Below, one piece after another: positions 47,533 to 58,550 of a DNA stretch of 64,000 nucleotides. The stretch spans positions 12,150,983-12,214,982 of the forward strand of contig NC_051138.1 of assembly GCF_014839805.1 (NCBI RefSeq), given 5' to 3'. How positions within the stretch are numbered: position 1 is the first letter of the stretch; the number at the start of each line of letters is the position of its first letter. The notes under the pieces were generated by a model. The model worked only from the letters and a program-made list of their open reading frames with translations, was not told where the DNA came from and did no database searches. Origin of the DNA: Manduca sexta. Its lineage: Eukaryota; Arthropoda; Insecta; Lepidoptera; Sphingidae. Position numbers and translations under genes: made by a program.

Positions 47533-50500
47533 CTGGAAAAATAATAATAAGTTATAAGCACCTATTTATCATGTCTAAGTAGATGTAACAAGTTAAATAA
47601 AATACTACAGAGCCAAATAGTCAGAGTCAGTAATGAAGTATTAGTAAATAGATTAGTACACGTTTTATAAGTTAATCGGTGATTAAAACATTGTCATGGA
47701 GAAAATAATCAAATGATTATATGCGTAAATTGAATCTGGCCGTTTTGTTTTTGAATAGAATGTTTTATATAGGTACTAGCGTTTGCTCGCGGCTTCGCCC
47801 GCGTAATGGAGTTTTCCGGGATAAAAGTCCCACTATATATTTTCCCGGGATAGTAGCTTATAACCTTCCCAGGGTCTTATACTACCTCCATACCAATTTT
47901 GCTTTCTTGTACCCGTTATATTGTCCCGTTCCCGTGGGAAACGGATAAAAAGTATCCTATGTCCGTCTCCTGGTGCTAAGCTAACCATCTCCACCAATTT
48001 TCAGCTAAATCGGTTCATCCGTTCTTGAGTTATAAATAGTGTAACTAACACCACTTTCTTTTTAACCGACTTCAAAAAAGGAGGAGGTTATCAATTCGAA
48101 GTGAATTTTTTTTTTTTGTATGTTTGTTACCTCAGAACTCGCTCATTTATGAACCGATTTGGAAAATTCTTTTTTTATTCGAAAGAATTTCTCTGCAGAT
48201 TGGTCCCATAATTTTTTTTTCAAGATCGTTTCGGTAGTTTGGTTTTAAAATTAAAAAAACTAGAATAATTATGTCATCCAAGAAAACGAAATCGCGAATT
48301 TAGCTTTCCTGTGACGTATTTAGTTATGTTTTTGCATTGAGTTTGGTTGACTGTACTTCTCACTCACTAATACATATAGCATTACATCTTTTCTCCGTGT
48401 CAGGGGTAGGCAGAGGCGTAACATTTCATCGCGATAGTCATACTGTGTGTGAAACATATCAGTTGTGTTCTTGGGTTGGGTTTAATTGACTCTACTTCTT
48501 ACATACATACATATATGTATATAGCATCACATCTTTTCCCCTTTTTAGGGGTAGGCAGAGATGTAACACCGCAGCGCAATAGTTATAGTATGATCGAAAT
48601 ATATCAGTTGTGTTTTTGCGTTAGGTTTGCTTGAATCTACTTCTTACATACATATATATAGCATCACACCTTTTCCCCTTTTCAGGGTAGGCAGAGGTGT
48701 AACATTTGAGCGTGATAGTCGTACTGCGTGCGAAACACATTAGTTGTGGTTTTGTGTTGGGTTTAGTGGACTCTACTTCTTACATACATACATACATATA
48801 GCATCACACCTTTTCCCCTTTTCAGGGGTAGGCAGAGGTGTTACACCACAGCGCGATAGTTGTACTGTGAGCCAAATATATCAGTTGTGTTTTTGCGTTA
48901 GGTTTCCTCAAATCTACTTCTTACATAAATATATATAGCATCACACCTTTTCCCCATGTCAGGGGTAGGCAGAGGCGTATAATTTCATCGCGATAGTCGT
49001 ACTGCGTGCGAAACACATTAGTTGTATTTTTGCGTTGGGTTTAGTTGACTCCACTTTTTACATACATACATATATGTAGCATCACACCTTTTACCCTTTT
49101 CAGGGGTAGGCAGAGGTGTAACATTTCAACGCGATAGTCGTACTGCGAGCGAAACACATTAGTTGTGTTTTTGCGTTGGGTTTAGTTGACTCTACTTCTT
49201 ACATACATACATAATACATATATATATATATATAGCATCACACCTTTTCCCCTTTTCAGGGGTAGGCAGATGTGTAACACCACAGCGCGATAGTTGTACT
49301 GTAAGCCAAATAATATCAGTTGTTTTTTTGCGTTAGGTTTGCTTGAATCTACTTCTTACATACATATATATAGCATCACACCTTTTCCCTTTTTCAGTGG
49401 TACTCAGAGGTGTAACTCCTCAGCGCGATAGTCGTATCGTGAGCGAAACACAACTATGCCATTGAGACGGTCTATTTTATACTAACACAAAAAGCAAAAA
49501 ATAAAAATAATTTTAACAAAAATTAACCCGCCTTCAAAAACCACTCAAAACCAAAAAATAATTTCACATAACAAGTATATATTGGATACCAATTTTGGAG
49601 TCGGTGCCTAATTTAAATTGCTAGTTAAGCTAGATAAATACATTAACGAATATACGAATACAATGTGCTGCCAGTGTACAAAGTCAGCAAGTCAGATCGT
49701 CACCGGAGATAAACACATCGCCGCAGCACAGCAAATGGAAGCTATTAAGGAAATATTTAAATTTGTGAACAGTACACTACCCAAATTCTTCCCCTGTTAC
49801 ATATAGCTGGTCAAATGTGAGTGTATTACACTCCCTGCCTTGAAAAAAGAGGAAATAAAAAGATGAAACACCATACATGTACTTGGTATTACACCTTTCA
49901 CTGTGTATGTTGTAGTACACGCAAACCTACTCTTTTTAATTGATTTGAAAGAGATTTAGCTCATAGATGGACTATGCAACAAATATAGCTAACTAGCAAT
50001 TTTAATTAGGCACCGACTCCAAAATTGGTATCCAATATATACTTGTTATGTGAAATTATTTTTTGGTTTTGAGTGGTTTTTGAAGGCAGTTTAATTTTTT
50101 GTTAAAATTATTTTTATATATATATATATATATAGATATAATTCTTATATTGACGTGATGTATTATATCATTTCATCCACGAAGATGCGCGGATACTTTC
50201 AATAATCTCTTACAATGTGCGTGAGCAGCGTGAGTACACACACGCTACAATGAATAGTATCGGTAAAAGTGAAAAAAGAAATAGTTATTCCAATGAAAAA
50301 TTTTAAATAAAAAGAATAAGTAGTTATAATGTTTCTCGTTTACGCGGTGCCTTATCGTCAGCAATATCAATAATTTTTATCAATTCCATTTACAAAATAT
50401 CTTAACAATTTACGAGAATGTAGGGAACTGTACATCATAAATATTATCGTGTAGAATATTATCCTAATAAAGCTAATCGATATTTTTGGCTGATATTAGT

Positions 50501-53500
50501 TTTCATTAGTTCTCTACACCTCCTCTTACTGTTCGAACCGCTTTAAACCTTCCTTCCATCCACCTAAGGGAGCTAGGCGTGGCTTAAAACCAGCGCTGCT
50601 CGGAACTACTGTCCCGGCCAGCATGATATGAGGCTCTTCCTTTTACCTTTGTAATTCTATAATGTTACTATGCTTAATAATAATAGATGTAAGTGGATAA
50701 GTCAATAAACTGATTTTTATCTATTATTTTGATTTTGTTATTTCGATTTCGAAAACAAATGCCTCTTGAGACGATTGAAAAGATTAAAGACTTACTTTTT
50801 GTATATTATGCTTTAGAGCAAAATATTACAATACAGATTTAGTTGTGAATATATTTTGTAATACGAATGTATAAGTTGTATATTAAATTAAGCTTATATT
50901 CGACTCAACCTTTTATATCATCGATATTGAAGTATGATTAATGAGCGTCATGGAATCTGGATGAAGTCCAATTTATTAGAAGAAGATTTTGTTCCGGATT
51001 ATTTTAATTAATGAGATGACGTCCGCCAGGAGATGTTAGATTGGATAGGTCATTGCCAAATTATTTATAGAGCTAAACAACATACATACAGAGGTAGTTT
51101 AGTACATGATGGGTAGGAAGAGACATTATACACCTACATTTCTTCAACTATATTAAGTCTCAAGTAATAGGGGACGAGAGAATTGTCATGTGTATAATAA
51201 ATAATAATAATATCAGCCCTGTATTATTTGTTGTCCCACTGCTATGCTGACACTGCTGACAGGGATTAGGCCTTAATCCACCACGCTGGCCTAGTGCGGA
51301 TTGGTAGACTACACACACCCTCAAAATTTCTATAGAGAATTTTTCAGTTATGCCGATTTCCTTACTATGTTTTTCTTCACTGTTAATGGAAGCGATAATT
51401 CACAAAGACTACCCACATCATTTTAGAAATGTCAGAGATGTATGCTCTTGAGTACCTTGCGGACATTCGTCTCGGCAATCCGTTCCAAACCCGACTACGA
51501 TATAATTTACACCGAGCTGATCCCGAGCAGAAGTCTCCAATATCACATTGCCTGACACGAAAACAAGTAGATAATATACTTAGTATTTTTTCTTTCCAAG
51601 ACAAAATGATTCATTCATTCTTTCATTCTTCATTGCAGTTAAGAATATAATGGAACCATAGTATAATTATCTTAGCCAGAAAAAGACATTGCGTCTCAAA
51701 ATTATATAGGACTCAATACAAATGCAATCGACTCACAAATTCGCGATTCGATGGCGCGTTCATCCAATAAAAATTACATAATAAATCAATATCGTCCAGG
51801 GAAACATTGAGAAGCAAGTACAACATCTATAGACCATGGCTAAACTGGAGAGAAAATCTTCGAAACCAGACATATTTTGTTATATACATCATATTTGAAA
51901 TTATTCTCAGCCCTAAAACCTTACATAACACATGTTTTGTCTAATGCAGCGTAATACTTATGATTGTTACCAGTCCTATAGTATATACCTACTGTTCCAC
52001 AGCGCACGGAGTACCTCTACTACAGATAGGACACAGTAATTGCTAGTTATTATTGTTAAAACACGTTGATGTTTTCGGAACAACAAAACTTGCACAATTG
52101 ACTAACTAACCACAATAATTTCTGGTAATTATTATGTATAGATCATATATCAACCAATCTTTATGAACAGTAATGTGTGCACTTGCTCCCGTCTATTTCC
52201 CCGATAAAGAAACTAAAAACTACATGTGTTGAATTACCTTTCGTAATTTATGTAAAATATAACTATCATTAGAACCATTCGCAAATCGCATTTATGCATA
52301 TTAGTACCTATAAGTTATGTGGGGTTACCCTTCGGAAATTTTCACCCTTCACCACTGGTTGTATCGCGACATGATAGCATGCAATGATACCGATGACGTT
52401 TTGGATAAGACGAAGTAGAAAAAGAATGTGAGGAATACTGACCCCACCAGCATAGACGATTAATAGCCGAAGATTAAGAAAAATATAGCATGATGTAGTC
52501 ATCATGCTATATTTTTCTTAATCTTCGGCTATATCGGTATAGTTACCGATCAGATAAGTAAAATACTAGTAATAAATAAAAATATACAAACATTTGATCC
52601 AACTGTGCCTTAGTTCCCTGGATTTTTCCAACAATGGTGCCTTTTTTTGAGTTTTTTACCCAGCCTCCGATGCCCAGTGCTTCAGCCATCTCCTTGCAAT
52701 ATTTTGTAAAGTAGCAACCTGCGTACAGCAACAATAATCATCAGTACTTATAACGAATTATCTTCTATACAAAGCCGGTTAGATAATATTATTTTTAATA
52801 AACATATATTTTGTTTGAGATAATTAAAAAACGTTCTTATTCTTCTCTCGTAAATTAAATAAAACCAGGCTACGAAAACAAAATTATAAAAACATAGATA
52901 TTTCCATTTAAAGTCATAGCAATAAGTAAGGCCTGGGAGCGTGCCAGTATGTTCTGAATTAGGTTAGCTGTAACGCTTAGAGTATATCTCCATGAGACCA
53001 AGACGTATTCCCTGGCTGCCGGCCCAATGGTGTAGCGTGCATTCTTGCCGCCCGGGCGGAATCAACATTTTCTGGCCCGAGCGGACTCAAAATTTGCCGC
53101 CCAACAATACCAGAGAGAGCAAAGCAAAGTCACTTCAAGAAATAAGTGTCAAGTGCTTCTCACGGCCACTGGTATATACGACAAAAACAATTAAAGACAT
53201 ATTTTGATGCCTCCCCTAACAACTACGCTATAGTACTGGCCTCAGAGGTAAGTAATAGATATTAGAAAAAGCGTAGTTGTTTAGGCTCTTAAAAATAGTA
53301 CTCGATATAAAGAAAACAATATCAAGCTTGGCCCTTTGTAGTTTTCTTTGACACAGGGTTATTTACCCCGGTTGAGGTTACCGTTACCTATTCATACGTC
53401 GACTCTACAATCTACATGTCTAAAGTGTGGCTTTAGCACTTTAGAAATCTAATTTAATGTTGTTGAAAGTAACCAATTTTGGACATAGGTACGGCTTCAT

Positions 53501-56500
53501 TTGAATAAAACTGTTTGTCTGAACGTACAAACCTTATCAAGCGTTTCGTATTACGATATTGATTATGTAACATTTACACTTTTTCAACATAACTTATTTG
53601 GCATATTTTTTCTGGTCCATCCAGGCACAGCCGAAACTAAAAGTATCGACCTATCTTTTATATTAATATTGCTAGTAATTGCTATTCACCAACGAAATAA
53701 GCACTAATATACTATGCTTTGTTTTTATAATGAAGATTATTGTTATGCTTATGGGTTACTAAGGTAAGTCTTGAATTGCGAAATATTTTTTACCACAAAG
53801 TTTATTTAGGTAAAAAATTTAATAATGGTTTTTCATATTTACGCAAATGTGAAACATTGAAACAAAACTATTTTTGGGATTTGTTGCCGTTTTTTAAACT
53901 TTATTTCCTCCTTACGTAGTATTTCTATACAAAAGGAATGATATTTTAATTAATTTTTCAAACGACCGAAATCTGCAAAGTCTCCGAAACGTTGGGAGAT
54001 GAACACAACAAACCGCTAAAAAATCCGAAAACTGGTTTTATTTCGATAAAAATAGAATAAGTTCTAAAATGAGGCGACATTGCGTAAATATCACTCTCAC
54101 GTATGATAGCCCGCGCAAATCACATAAGTTTTGTAAATAAGATATCATAAACACATAAGACAGTTAAATTAATAAAAATATTGCATTACCGACATAATCC
54201 TGTTTACATAGGTATATTACTTAATTTTATTTATTATGTTTGTTGATTCTTATATAAAGCCCTCTGTTTACTGACGTCAGGTGATAAGTATTTATTGTGA
54301 ATGGTAAATCTCAGCAAATATCTAGACTCGTTTACAGTAGGACCACTCGAAAACAAAAGGATGAACATTTTGCCTGGTAACTAATTGATCAGCCTTTTTT
54401 GGTTTGCAATTATAGCCTGCCTAGAAAAATAAAAAAAAACAGGTTTGATGATGCTACTTTTGCCTTTTCGTTTTAAAGCCAGTATAAGAAATTAATTATA
54501 TATTTAAAAAAAAATGGTGAGGTTTTATAATTTCCTGGTCAGGCTGTACAATTATCGCCCCGCCTTAGGGGTGACTGGGGTAAACTTATAATGGGGCTAA
54601 CTACAATCAAACGACAAAACCGACTGAAGAGATCTAAACATTGGGCGATTGCTGGGCCGAGTCCCTTCGTTAAGACTGATTAGTGGTAGACTCGACGAAT
54701 TTCCCTGCGCTGTTGGCCTTGGCTCCCAAGAGCTCCAGTAGAAGGTGTAAGGCATGGTAGTCTCATAGGCCGAGTTTCTAATACTATATATTTTAATAAT
54801 ATCAGCCCTGTATTATAACTGTCCCACTTTTGGGCACGGGCCTCCTCTACTACTGAGACGGATTAGGCCTTAATCCATTACGCTGGCCTAGTGCGGATTG
54901 GTAGACTTCACACACCCTCGAATATTCGTATAGAGAATTTCTGAGGTATACAGGTTTCCTCACGATGTTTTCCTTCACCGTTAAAGCAAGCGATAATTCA
55001 CAAAGAATACACACATAATTATTTTAGAACATTCAAACTGCCTCGGTGGTGTAGTTGTACTGCATGCACGGTACGACAGCGCTCAGAGGTCCTGGGTTCG
55101 AATCCTGGGTCGAGCAAAGTAATATTTGGGCTCGCCCCCCATCTCATCATGGGACTTAACACACTTGGCGAAAAGTGGGTTCCTTGGAACTCTGCATACC
55201 CCTTCGGAGATAAATGCGTAATGTTATGTGTATGTGTGTGTGTGTCTGTGTGTGTAATTCAAAAGTGTGTGCCCTTGGGACTTGAACCTGCGGACATTCG
55301 TCTCGGCAGTCCGTTCCACAACTAATTAGGCTATTAGGCTATCGCCGCTTTTTCTGTATATTTTACACTACACTAAATGTCATTTATCACCCTTAAAAAT
55401 AGATGTTTGTGTCATAGTTCTCAATAATTACATTTGCAAAAAATAGTAACATAGATCTGTATAAATTTTACCCACAACCACACAAGCCACAACTAATAAC
55501 GGATCTTCAGTCTATTAGTGGCGATGCGTCCGAAAAACCCGATTCCTACCGGCTTCCCTTTTTTTTGGAGATATGCCGTGGTTATCACCGGGGGTACCCT
55601 GCTAATGGTGTACAAGCGATCGCCCGGCTTAGCAACCACGGCAGTCCCTTTGAGGATTTGGTGAGCCCTACCGTTATCACCGAGGATGCCAGTGGACGGT
55701 ACGCTGGCGACCTGCAGCTATCCGGTTACAGGGCCCGGGAGGAAGAAGGGAGGGGACAGAGGGAAGGAAAAGAAAAGGAAGGAGAAGGAGCTGTCTTAGG
55801 ATGGTCGGAAGGGAGAGGGAGAGGAAATGTTCGCGGACCCTTATAGGTCTTAATGTGTATTTAGCAACCATGAGGTGAACACACTGAACAGTGTGCCTAG
55901 GGTCGCGGTAAATGTTTCCCCATGCTTGGGGGTGAATTTGCCTCGGGGGGAGGCTTCCCTTTTAGCTTTATTTACGTTTGTCTTAGTTTTTGTTTTCTTT
56001 TGCCTTGGGTTACCTTTTGAAAAAATTTACTCTTCGTGACTGCTGTCTATCACGCTGTCACAATTCAATTTGATACACCCCACAATCCATATAGTTTCGA
56101 CTATATGTCGATGTCGGTATTAGGTGGAATGTATGTTTTATCTGTTATTATATTGATATTTTTGCGCTAAACCAAGAAATAATTAATTGAACAATTAATT
56201 TATGTATATGAATTGAGAAGTGGATCCCTTTTCAGATAGTAAATTACTTATTTAAGGCCTCTTCCAACATCAAGTTGAGAAGATCCCCGGTGAGGCACTA
56301 GACTTTTAGAGATGAGTGCACCTATTATGATTCTGAGATATAACAAAACGCCCTGGGAACCCCCAAAGCAAAATAAATGCACATACTAATAGAACCTCTC
56401 TATATAAATAACATTATTCGATTACTATGTAGATCTCATCATTAATCTATGATGTCTCACCGAGCCTTGTATGCTCTATATAGGTTTAAAAAGGTTTCTT

Positions 56501-58550
56501 TTTCGACAAGCGACATCGAACGTAATCTTTATAGACATAACACAGTGCGCAATGGGTCGAATTAAATTAAGACTTTTTTTATTATAATTCCTGAGTCTTC
56601 TTATTCTCCGAGCTATATTCGTTAGTTTCGAGTCGTTCGGTACTCTCATACTACAACGTAACTTGATCATTGAAGGAAGAAAACTTTCACCTCATTCCTT
56701 AGTGATCATGGCAGCATTCAATGTAGTCAAAGACAACTTTAACCACAGAGATCGCTGCCATTCGTTTCAGACTAGGCTCTCCCTAGCATGTTGGGTTATT
56801 TCATTCAGTCAATTGTTATAGTGGCGAAAAATGGTGTACACATCTTTGCCAATTACCTATATAACAAGGATGAGTCAAAAACACTACGATGTGTCAGTAA
56901 ATTCCTGTCGAAACATCAGTGATCCAAGGTTCAGATCCAGGTCTACTCACAAGTGCGATACAGGATGCGCCGCACACGAATCTCGCACGCGCTTATAGGC
57001 TATCTTAGCTAGTTTGTAAATCCACGAGTGCATACTTCTTGTACTTTTTGTCTTGGTAATTAACTGCCCTTTGTTAAGGCCATTGCTTCTGTTATGCCTA
57101 ATGTTGCTTCATAAATTACATTTTCAGCTCTTGTTTTCTCTTTCATATTACAATCATCATCTCAAATTACTAAAATTGTTCACATCATCAAGTAAATAGA
57201 ACTGAAAAGCAGTATTAGATTAAGAGCTAAATCGATAGCATCACTAGATCGACGCCTAATGCGAACTAATCACTCATGCTTGATATAAATAGAAGGCATG
57301 TTGCATTTAGGTCGATGTCAATACACTTGGACATGAAATGGGCCATATTCGACTACAACATTGACTGTTCTACTGAATACTTGATTTACTACGTTTTGTT
57401 GTCTAAAATCCTCGTATAGATATTGACATTTGAATGTTTAAGATTATCGAAAGCCTTGGTAAATACTTACATTACGTTTATTGTAGATTTAATAACGACG
57501 TCAAATAGTTACTAATCCGAAACAAAATAAATATTCAGTTCAATACTAGGCAGTAAATTTCTCGTATAAGATAATACGCCTGGATTGATGATACAATATA
57601 CTCTGTTTCTGCTTCTAAATACGAGCTGTATGGGTTGTGTTGTAATCTTGTTTATAGCCAATATAATTACTGGGCATCAGCCTACATCAAATGTCTCAAT
57701 ATAACAAAAGCACTTCATTCCCATGCACAATAAAAAACACTAAGTCGCTGCTGTTAACGGACAGACTTTGAACATATTAATAGGTGATAACCTTATCATT
57801 TTTTTCACAAATTTGTATAAAAATAAAAATAAACATGAAGTAATTTTTAATTGAATGAAAACAATTTTGTACACACAACATAGAGCCAGCGTCTTGGACA
57901 TCCAACAAATTGTGTTTATGATAATTTGCCTCCTATCCGTATTATATCATAAATATTATATTCATGGTACTTATTATAACGTTCACAAAATATTTGCTTA
58001 CTGGAGTTATTGTTAAAGATAACTAGTATCAAAATCTGCTCTACTATTTTTGATGTACATACAAGACAAGTAAGTTGTTAGTTCTATTTTGCATCATTAT
58101 CTATTCCAGGATTTGGAGCCTATTTAATGTTTTATATAGATATCTGTACTTAAATGATTATTCTGTCCTATATGAATAAATATTTATTCCTTATATAAAT
58201 ATATTCTGTTCATCAAGCAAATGCGTACTTATATAAAAAATTTCCTTGGATAGAAACGGATATTACCTAAACCAATGTTAAACACATAGAAAATTTTCCT
58301 GTCATAAAATTTAAGTCGATTGCTTATAAAATGTTTAAAGTATTAAATATAAAAGTAGGTACCTACAAACGGTTTTATTTAGACAATCAAATTATTATTT
58401 TATAGCCTTTTGTAAATAAAAGATAAGGTAATGAGAAGATACCCACATGAAATGTTATGAAAGGCCCCATAAACACTACAACTAACCTTGGACTTGTCCG
58501 AAGACCTCGAATTCTACCATAGCCAACACATTAGGATCTTCAACACCCAT
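47418..58550 (-). CDS. Acyp: Acylphosphatase, 101 aa, three exons, catalytic Arg replaced
   Basis: Exons on the minus strand are 58550-58487, 52718-52592 and 47532-47418; they join in phases 1 and 2 to give 101 aa, the usual size of the family (about 100). Acylphosphatases are small cytosolic enzymes that hydrolyse carboxyl-phosphate bonds, for example 1,3-bisphosphoglycerate. Family marks are FEVFGQVQG at the first strand, GIGGWVKNSKKGTIVGKIQG around the catalytic asparagine (WVKN), and the ending WLKTTGSPGCKIEK plus YTDFSVRF. In most members the first loop reads G-V-F-F-R-K, where the arginine binds the acyl phosphate; here it is G-C-Y-F-T-K, so the arginine is threonine. The protein may therefore be inactive or altered in substrate. 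The intron 2 donor is GTTTGT, weak, but is the only one that keeps the frame. Confidence 0.9.
47775..48045 (+). repeat. Transposon-tail repeat (CGCCCGCG family)
   Basis: It has ACTAGCGTTTGCTCGCGGCT, CGCCCGCGTAATGGAGTTTT and AATCGGTTCATCCGTTCTTG. It lies in Acyp intron 2. Confidence 0.6.
48378..49480 (+). repeat. SINE-related tandem array, eight units
   Basis: The block AGCATCACACCTTTTCCCC (with variants) starts at 48378, 48523, 48660, 48800, 48937, 49078, 49234 and 49372, giving units of about 137-156 bases. Each unit goes on with CAGGGGTAGGCAGAGGTGTA, CGATAGTCGTACTG, GCGTTGGGTTTAGTTGACTC and a variable TACATA run. The last unit ends in CAACTATGCCATTGAGACGG, matching the reversed head of the tRNA-headed SINEs. 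So a reversed SINE piece seems to have been expanded head to tail. Confidence 0.85.
49501..50117. mobile_element. Long inverted-repeat (fold-back/MITE) element
   Basis: Arms of about 131 bases at 49501-49631 and 49986-50117 are nearly perfect inverted copies (both contain ACAAGTATATATTGGATACC and GGAGTCGGTGCCTAAT). The 350-base centre holds a 62-codon open frame from 49618 to 49806. Shorter relatives are at 1447-1668 and 19186-19275. Confidence 0.8.
51209..51495 (+). repeat. LINE-tail-like repeat, incomplete
   Basis: It has the same blocks as 54796-55350 (CAGCCCTGTATTATTTGTTG, CCACGCTGGCCTAGTGCGGA, ACATTCGTCTCGGCAATCCG) with decay and loss of the 3' end. Confidence 0.7.
52250..52375 (-). repeat. 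Interspersed repeat (same family as 32195), reverse
   Basis: On the minus strand it has CAGTGGTGAAGGGTGAAAAT and TTTCCGAAGGGTAACCCCAC. It lies next to the hairpin at 52463. Confidence 0.55.
52463..52532. repeat. Perfect 33-bp hairpin, 4-base loop
   Basis: 52463-52495 and 52500-52532 are perfect inverted copies (ATAGCCGAAGATTAAGAAAA... answered by ...TTTTCTTAATCTTCGGCTAT), with loop TAGT. It lies 59 bases past the donor of Acyp exon 2 and would be transcribed in Acyp intron 2. Confidence 0.9.
52592..52718 (-). CDS. Acyp: Acyp exon 2 (active-site region)
   Basis: The acceptor on the minus strand reads CTGTACGCAG. It encodes CYFTKYCKEMAEALGIGGWV and KNSKKGTIVGKIQGTKAQLD, then Q and two bases of a methionine codon. 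The donor GTTTGT is needed to continue in frame. The asparagine of WVKN is kept; the arginine two positions before Y in most relatives is Thr. Confidence 0.9.
53845..54060. mobile_element. TIR-type non-autonomous element (same family)
   Basis: It has CAAAACTATTTTTGGGATTT at the left and AATCCGAAAACTGGTTTTAT at the right, with the CTGCAAAGTCTCCGAAACGT block in between. It lies in Acyp intron 1. Confidence 0.6.
54796..55350 (+). repeat. LINE-tail-like repeat interrupted by a SINE
   Basis: It begins with the common lepidopteran block TATCAGCCCTGTATTATAAC, has GGGCACGGGCCTCCTCTACT and GGCCTAGTGCGGATTGGTAG, and ends TCGTCTCGGCAGTCCGTTCC plus AGGCTATCGCCGCT. A SINE occupies 55038-55256. Confidence 0.8.
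55038..55256 (+). repeat. tRNA-headed SINE nested in another repeat, with target duplication
   Basis: It starts CTGCCTCGGTGGTGTAGTTG (A-box) with B-box GGTTCGAATCCTGGGTCGAG and ends in a GT-rich tail. ATTCAAA flanks it at 55031-55037 and 55257-55263, the target-site duplication. It split the repeat 54796-55350. Confidence 0.85.
58487..58550 (-). CDS. Acyp: Acyp exon 1
   Basis: It runs from ATG (58550-58548) through MGVEDPNVLAMVEFEVFGQV to the donor GTTAGT, ending after the first base of a glycine codon. The conserved FEVFGQVQG begins the family fold. A second ATG ten codons in (MVEFEVFG) would also give a plausible start. Confidence 0.85.

Larger units (their letters stand above)
47533..52591. 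other. Acyp intron 2, repeat-rich
   Basis: No exon was found here. The intron contains a LINE-tail-like repeat (47775-48045), a SINE-related tandem array (48378-49480), a long inverted-repeat element (49501-50117), an interspersed repeat (51209-51495) and a perfect hairpin (52463-52532). Confidence 0.65.
52719..58486. other. Acyp intron 1, repeat-rich
   Basis: No exon was recognised. It includes a TIR-type repeat (53845-54060), a nested SINE insertion (54796-55350) and a GC-rich repetitive stretch (about 55490-55990) with an open frame of low-complexity Glu/Gly/Arg that I take for transposon remnant, not a gene. Confidence 0.6.

Noticed and set aside
48378..49480. CRISPR-like array, because units repeat at regular spacing
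   Set aside because: The units are about 140 bases with no short repeat/unique spacer pattern, the DNA is animal, and the content is SINE-related.
52580..52592. Acyp exon 2 ending at the better-looking donor GTATAT (after ATGTTT)
   Set aside because: It gives phase 0 and breaks the frame into the terminal exon; GTTTGT two codon positions earlier gives the family sequence DQM-IEWL exactly.
55038..55116. A tRNA gene (A-box and B-box present)
   Set aside because: The tRNA-like head continues into a repeated body with a target duplication, and the same head recurs at 6818, 12764 and 43306. It is a SINE promoter, and the cloverleaf is not well formed.
55565..55846. 93-codon open frame, GC-rich
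   Set aside because: It ends in low-complexity Glu/Gly/Arg, has no splice or family support and sits in repeat-like sequence inside an Acyp intron; it reads more like transposon remnant.
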